NCBI GenBank assembly: GCA_904393855.1
Contig: CAJFNE010000002.1
Location: 1-27,994, forward strand
Direction: 5' to 3'
DNA length: 27,994 nucleotides
Origin: an uncultured Oscillibacter sp.
Lineage (GTDB): Bacteria > Bacillota > Clostridia > Oscillospirales > Oscillospiraceae
The notes under the pieces: generated by a model
Seen by the model: only the letters and a program-made list of their open reading frames with translations
What the model was told of the DNA's origin: nothing
The model's database searches: none
Made by a program: the position numbers and the translations under genes
Shown: positions 24,736-27,994 of the stretch, piece after piece
Layout: each line of letters starts with the position of its first letter
Numbering within the stretch: the stretch's first letter is position 1

Positions 24736-25145
24736 ACAGGAAGACACTGTGCGGGGTTCTGCTGGTAAGCGGCACCGTGCTGTTGACCCTGGGGATGCTG
24801 GGGGACCGGGCGCTGTCGGACGCCATGGGCGGTATGCTGGTGGGTGCGGGCTCCGGCCTCCTGGCTATGGGGGGGAGCCGTTTCTGGTCACTGCGGTATG
24901 ACGCCAAACATCCCCAGCAGGCCCGCCAGAGCGAGATCGAGCAGCGGGACGAGCGGAACGTGGCCATCCGCCGCCGGGCCCAGGCTGCGGCCGGCGAGGC
25001 CCTCCAGTGGGCGGTGATGGCGGCGGCGTGGATCTCCGTGGGCCTGGGGGCGCCGTTGTGGTTGACTCTGACCGCTGTGGGGGTATTCGTGGCAAAATCC
25101 GTGCTGGAGCTGGCGCTGATGGTCCGCTACCAGCGGGAGATGTGA
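24732..25145 (+). CDS. Membrane protein coupled to the XRE regulator
   Basis: A 137-residue integral membrane protein with two helix pairs: LCGVLLVSGTVLLTLGMLG and AMGGMLVGAGSGLLAMGG at the start, then a cytoplasmic charged section (RYDAKHPQQARQSEIEQRDE, RNVAIRRRAQAAAGEAL), then AVMAAAWISVGLGAPLWLTL and AVGVFVAKSVLELALMV. The E-Q-R-D-E-R-N core followed by two helices resembles DUF2178-type proteins often found after small XRE genes, but the match is by eye. Start ATG 24732 overlaps the regulator's stop. Function unknown; a role as membrane partner or sensor for the regulator is inference. Confidence 0.8.
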   Translation: MNRKTLCGVLLVSGTVLLTLGMLGDRALSDAMGGMLVGAGSGLLAMGGSRFWSLRYDAKHPQQARQSEIEQRDERNVAIRRRAQAAAGEALQWAVMAAAWISVGLGAPLWLTLTAVGVFVAKSVLELALMVRYQREM

Positions 25146-25153
25146 GGATACCA

Positions 25154-25183
25154 AAAGGGCCGGTCCTGGGGGACCGGCCCTTT
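25154..25183. terminator. Bidirectional terminator between convergent genes
   Basis: aaagggccggtcc (25154-25166) and ggaccggcccttt (25171-25183) form a 13-bp perfect stem with loop tggg, between the XRE operon and the cysteine-rich protein gene, with a modest T run on each strand. Confidence 0.85.
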
Positions 25184-25186
25184 GTG

Positions 25187-26026
25187 TTATTTGCCGCAGG
25201 CGCAGCAGTACTTGGCGCTCTCGTAGTCCTCGGGCATCTGGACCGTGTTGGGCGGGAAGAACTCGCCCACGGGGAACGAGATGTTCCGGAACACGCAGCA
25301 GGGGTCCTCGGTGCTGCTGCCGCAGGAGCACTCCTTCTCCGGCATGCAGTAGTCGTACACCGGCACCAGCAGCTGGGTGTCCCGCTCCAGCCGCACGATG
25401 GAGAACTGGCCCAGCGTCACGTAGATCCGGCGGCTGTCGTCCCCGCTGGAGAGCTCCCCGTCGAAGCAGCCGTTGACGAAGGCGGGCACCTCGCACAGGT
25501 CGCAGTCGCACTCCCGCTTGCCGCAGCAGTCCATCAGCCGGGCGTCCAGCACGATGGGGTCCACCGCCTCCACCACGGCGATGGGAAGATTGGTCTGCCG
25601 GGCCATCTGGACGTCCGGCTCCCCGGTGCGCAGCTCGGAGGAGAAGATCTTGGCGTTCCCCTCGCTGCCGAAGAGGATCACCCGCTTGTCAAACACGCAC
25701 AGGCCCTCCACGGTGACCGGGGCGGGACAGCTGAGATAGGCCTGGAGGGTCACGTCGTAGAAGAAGCGCATATCCACGGTGTAGAAGCCCCGGTTGAAGC
25801 TGACGGGCTCCACATCCACGTAGACATACAGCAGCTTGGCGCTGCCGCCCTTCACAGATAGGGCGCGGTTGATCACATCCACGTACTGCATCTTGGGGTA
25901 GAAGCGCAGATCCTCGATGCAATCCTTATCTCGGCAGGAATCAAAGATCTTCCTGGTATGGATGCAAACCGCCTCACGGATGCCGCTGCAGTCCGACACG
26001 GGACCGGGCATAACTTTCTCGGGCAT
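25187..26026 (-). CDS. Cysteine-rich conserved clostridial protein, unknown function
   Basis: 279 residues from ATG 26026, which has AGGAGG (26034-26039) 7 bases ahead; the open frame to 26146 has no such site. I recall similar proteins in many Clostridia, all without assigned function. Visible blocks: SGIREAVCIHTRKIFDSCRD, then KDCIEDLRFYP; VDVEPVSFNRGFYTVDMRFF; VFDKRVILFGSEGNAKIFSS; a Cys cluster MDCCGKRECDCDLCE; VTLGQFSIVRLERDTQLLVP; CMPEKECSCG; and a tail ending YCCACGK. About 20 cysteines suggest metal binding or cross-linking. No signal peptide or membrane helix, so it is presumably cytoplasmic or spore-associated; the latter is only a guess. Confidence 0.75.
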   Translation of the reverse strand: MPEKVMPGPVSDCSGIREAVCIHTRKIFDSCRDKDCIEDLRFYPKMQYVDVINRALSVKGGSAKLLYVYVDVEPVSFNRGFYTVDMRFFYDVTLQAYLSCPAPVTVEGLCVFDKRVILFGSEGNAKIFSSELRTGEPDVQMARQTNLPIAVVEAVDPIVLDARLMDCCGKRECDCDLCEVPAFVNGCFDGELSSGDDSRRIYVTLGQFSIVRLERDTQLLVPVYDYCMPEKECSCGSSTEDPCCVFRNISFPVGEFFPPNTVQMPEDYESAKYCCACGK

Positions 26027-26048
26027 TGCAATACCTCCTAATAAGTAG

Positions 26049-26079
26049 CTGGATGAAAGACCTGGGTCTTTCAATCCAG
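26049..26079 (-). promoter_or_regulatory. Stem-loop in the leader of the cysteine-rich protein gene
   Basis: ctggat plus gaaagacc (26049-26062) pairs with ggtctttc plus atccag (26065-26079) with one bulged A, just 9 bases before the ribosome-binding site on the minus strand. There is no T tract, so it is not a terminator. Confidence 0.5.
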
Positions 26080-26126
26080 TGTATGCACCCGAAGCGGGAA
26101 GGTGCGGGAGGGATCTCCGCAGAGGG

Positions 26127-26166
26127 AACCGGCGGGACCGCCTCATCAGGGGCAGCCCCGCCGGTT
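26127..26166. repeat. Perfect 10-bp inverted repeat, extended hairpin
   Basis: aaccggcggg (26127-26136) and cccgccggtt (26157-26166) are perfectly complementary, with a further gcctc/ggggc pair inside the loop. It lies in the 206-base gap between two minus-strand genes. There is no T run on either side. It may be a transcript-end or processing structure for the upstream membrane protein gene. Confidence 0.45.
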
Positions 26167-26232
26167 GTTCAGCGTATCAGAGGAAAGTGGGCAGAAGGTC
26201 GAGGAAAATGGCCGTACCGCCTCCGTTCAGAT

Positions 26233-26766
26233 CTAGGAGGGCTCGCCGGGAAGATCCGGCGCAGGCGGCGCCGGTTGGAGCGTCTTCCTCCCGAGCAGCA
26301 GATAGAGATAGGGTGTGAGCAGGGAGGGCAGCACCACGGGGACCGTCACCTCGTCAAAGATCCCGATCAAAAGCTGCGTAGCCCAGGACATGGCCTCCTG
26401 CGTGGCATAGAGACGGTGGACCCACAGGGAGTAGCTGCCCGTCACGGCCTGGCTGAACTGCTCCCAGGCCAGCAGAATGCCCAGCCACACCACCATGATG
26501 GTGGCGGAGTAAAAGATCTGCTTCCGGGTCAGCCCCCGGACGAACTTCCACCCGGCGGCCCAGAAGAGGAGGAAGCAGAGGGCGTCCAGGAACGGGGACA
26601 CTGGCCCCACGGAGAGCTCATACGCCCCGGTGGCCGGGTCCGGCCCCTGGGCGATCTGCACGCGGGTCCAGACCAGGATGACGAGAAATCGCAGTACCCG
26701 GCAGAGGATGCCGGTGAGCGCCAGCACCAGCGGCACCCGCAGAATGGGCTTTTTCAGAAGTTCCAT
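26233..26766 (-). CDS. Membrane protein of unknown function
   Basis: A 177-residue protein that I do not recognise. It opens MELLKKPILRVPLVLALTG followed by an Arg-flanked hydrophobic helix, and has further hydrophobic stretches (PFLDALCFLLFWAAGWKFV, YSATIMVVWLGILLAWEQF, VPVVLPSLLTPYLYLLLG), giving about four membrane spans. The tail is Pro-rich (PAPPAPDLPGEP). ATG 26766 has GGGGGAG 6 bases ahead. It has its own promoter just downstream of the pckA terminator and appears monocistronic. No catalytic motif is visible. Confidence 0.7.
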   Translation of the reverse strand: MELLKKPILRVPLVLALTGILCRVLRFLVILVWTRVQIAQGPDPATGAYELSVGPVSPFLDALCFLLFWAAGWKFVRGLTRKQIFYSATIMVVWLGILLAWEQFSQAVTGSYSLWVHRLYATQEAMSWATQLLIGIFDEVTVPVVLPSLLTPYLYLLLGRKTLQPAPPAPDLPGEPS

Positions 26767-26804
26767 GAAGTTCTCCCCCTTTCCCAGATCCTATGATTAT
26801 CTTC

Positions 26805-26833
26805 ACCATATCATACCGGGAACATAAATGCAA
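26805..26833 (-). promoter_or_regulatory. Sigma-A promoter of the unknown membrane protein gene
   Basis: On the minus strand, TTGCAT (26828-26833) and TATGGT (26805-26810) are 17 bp apart, about 40 bases before the start codon. Its -35 box directly abuts the pckA terminator. Confidence 0.6.
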
Positions 26834-26834
26834 G

Positions 26835-26871
26835 AAAAACCGGCCGGGAGCAGTGCTCTCGGCCGGTTTTT
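26835..26871 (-). terminator. Terminator of pckA
   Basis: aaaaaccggccg (26835-26846) pairs with cggccggttttt (26860-26871); an inner gagc/gctc pairing extends the stem. On the minus strand the stem runs into tttttcttg, about 55 bases after the pckA stop. Confidence 0.88.
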
Positions 26872-26925
26872 GGAATCTTTTGCAGGCTGTTGACCGGCTT
26901 TGCCGGATGAAGCCGCGGGGATGCG

Positions 26926-27994
26926 TCACTCCACCTTGGGGCCGGCGGCCACCAGGGATTTGCCTGCCTCATTGGTGGCGTACTTGGCGAAGTTCTTCAC
27001 GAAGCGGGAGGCCAGATCGCGGGCCTTCTCGTCCCACGCGGCGGCGTCCGCATAGGTGTCCCGGGGGTCCAGAATGGCGGGGTCCACGCCGGGCAGGGCG
27101 GTGGGCACCTCCAGGTTGAAGTAGGGGATGGTCTTGGTCTCCGCCTTCAGGATGGAGCCGTCCAGGATGGCGTCGATGATGCCGCGGGTGTCCTTGATGG
27201 AGATGCGCTTGCCGGTGCCGTTCCAGCCGGTGTTCACCAGATAGGCCTTGGCGCCGGACTTCTGCATCTTCTTCACCAGCTCCTCGCCGTACTTGGTGGG
27301 GTGCAGCTCCAGGAAGGCCTGGCCGAAGCAGGCGGAGAAGGTGGGGGTGGGCTCGGTGATGCCCCGCTCGGTGCCGGCCAGTTTGGAGGTGAAGCCGGAC
27401 AGGAAGTAGTACTGGGTCTGCTCCGGGGTCAGGATGGACACGGGGGGCAGCACGCCGAAGGCGTCGGCGGAGAGGAAAATCACGTTCTTGGCGTCGGGGC
27501 CGGCGGACACGGGGCGCACGATCTTCTCAATGTGGTCGATGGGGTAGGAGACGCGGGTGTTCTCGGTGACGGAGTCATCGGCGAAGTCGCAGTGGCCGTT
27601 CTCGTCCACGGTCACGTTCTCCAGCAGGGCGTTACGCCGGATGGCGTTGTAGATGTCGGGCTCGGCGTCCTTGTCCAGGTTGATGACCTTGGCATAGCAG
27701 CCGCCCTCAAAGTTGAACACGCCGTTGTCGTCCCAGCCGTGCTCGTCGTCGCCGATCAGCAGACGCTTGGGGTCAGTGGACAGGGTGGTCTTGCCGGTGC
27801 CGGAGAGGCCAAAGAACAACGCGGTATTCTCGCCGTTCATGTCGGTGTTGGCGGAGCAGTGCATGGAGGCCATGCCCTTCAGGGGCAGGTAGTAATTCAT
27901 CATGGAGAACATGCCCTTCTTCATCTCGCCGCCGTACCAGGTGTTCAGGATGACCTGCTCCCGGGAGGTGAGGTTGAAGATGGCGGCGGTCTCG
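26926..27994 (-). CDS. pckA: Phosphoenolpyruvate carboxykinase (ATP), 5' end off the window
   Basis: Converts oxaloacetate and ATP to phosphoenolpyruvate and CO2 (or the reverse, as a CO2-fixing step in many gut anaerobes). About 355 C-terminal residues are visible, of a family total near 530. The frame runs off the window edge, so the Met at 27924 is internal. Key motifs: TWYGGEMKKGMFSMMNYYLP, the kinase loop FFGLSGTGKTTLSTD, LIGDDEHGWDDNGVFNFEGG followed by CYAK, and the adenine/metal region FLSADAFGVLPPVS, plus GRG-like NTGWNGTGKRISIKDTR. All catalytic elements in the visible part look intact. Confidence 0.96.
   Translation of the reverse strand, partial: ETAAIFNLTSREQVILNTWYGGEMKKGMFSMMNYYLPLKGMASMHCSANTDMNGENTALFFGLSGTGKTTLSTDPKRLLIGDDEHGWDDNGVFNFEGGCYAKVINLDKDAEPDIYNAIRRNALLENVTVDENGHCDFADDSVTENTRVSYPIDHIEKIVRPVSAGPDAKNVIFLSADAFGVLPPVSILTPEQTQYYFLSGFTSKLAGTERGITEPTPTFSACFGQAFLELHPTKYGEELVKKMQKSGAKAYLVNTGWNGTGKRISIKDTRGIIDAILDGSILKAETKTIPYFNLEVPTALPGVDPAILDPRDTYADAAAWDEKARDLASRFVKNFAKYATNEAGKSLVAAGPKVE

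Noticed and set aside
23620..24747. N-terminal extension of the DUF4364-like frame
   Set aside because: The frame stays open by chance antisense to the GyrI-like and XRE genes; the ribosome-binding site and family start place the true start at 23619.

Overview
The window is a GC-rich (by eye about 60% or more) stretch of chromosome from a Firmicute of class Clostridia, most likely an Oscillospiraceae-type gut bacterium. The evidence is the gene order hprK - ROK glucokinase - murB - rapZ - glmR(yvcK) - whiA - dnaE, the pair yceD-rpmF, the run der-plsY-gpsA, strong AGGAGG ribosome-binding sites, sigma-A promoters and several conserved clostridial proteins of unknown function. I see no rRNA, tRNA, CRISPR array, transposase or phage gene. 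It reads as ordinary core chromosome with short accessory stretches, and no interval longer than 300 bases lacks a gene.

Layout. 1-1111: the 3' end of a gene with an Ig-like (Big_14-like) domain, then a terminator. 1147-1914: a hemolysin III/PAQR-family membrane protein whose promoter carries a long dyad. 1939-2052: an intergenic repeat that recurs at 11117-11181. 2053-6709 (minus): potA-potB-potC-potD polyamine uptake operon, with an FlK-like thioesterase as its last gene and a clear promoter ahead of potA. 6748-7770 (minus): an RluA-family pseudouridine synthase. 7856-8701 (plus): a consensus promoter driving yceD and rpmF. 8731-9010: a small basic protein with a membrane tail. 9080-12252: der, plsY, gpsA. 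12259-12574 (minus): rpmB.

12631-18493 (plus): hprK, glucokinase, murB, rapZ, glmR and whiA, which link carbon-flux sensing (HprK, GlmR, RapZ), glucose phosphorylation and wall-precursor synthesis (MurB). These are followed by a C_GCAxxG_C_C protein, a small membrane zinc-ribbon protein, dnaE and a 57-residue membrane peptide. 23043-24441: a DUF4364-like protein and a GyrI-like protein, divergently transcribed. 24463-25145: an XRE regulator and a membrane protein, translationally coupled, with a near-perfect palindrome at the predicted transcription start. 25187-26026 (minus): a cysteine-rich conserved clostridial protein with a stem-loop just before its ribosome-binding site. 26233-26833 (minus): an unrecognised membrane protein. 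26835-27994 (minus): pckA (ATP-type PEP carboxykinase), cut by the window edge.

Nothing here amounts to a clearly new multi-gene system. The best leads are small: the XRE/membrane pair with its palindrome, the cysteine-rich protein with its structured leader, the dispersed inverted-repeat element, and the dyad over the hemolysin III promoter. All names come from reading motifs by eye; no searches were run.
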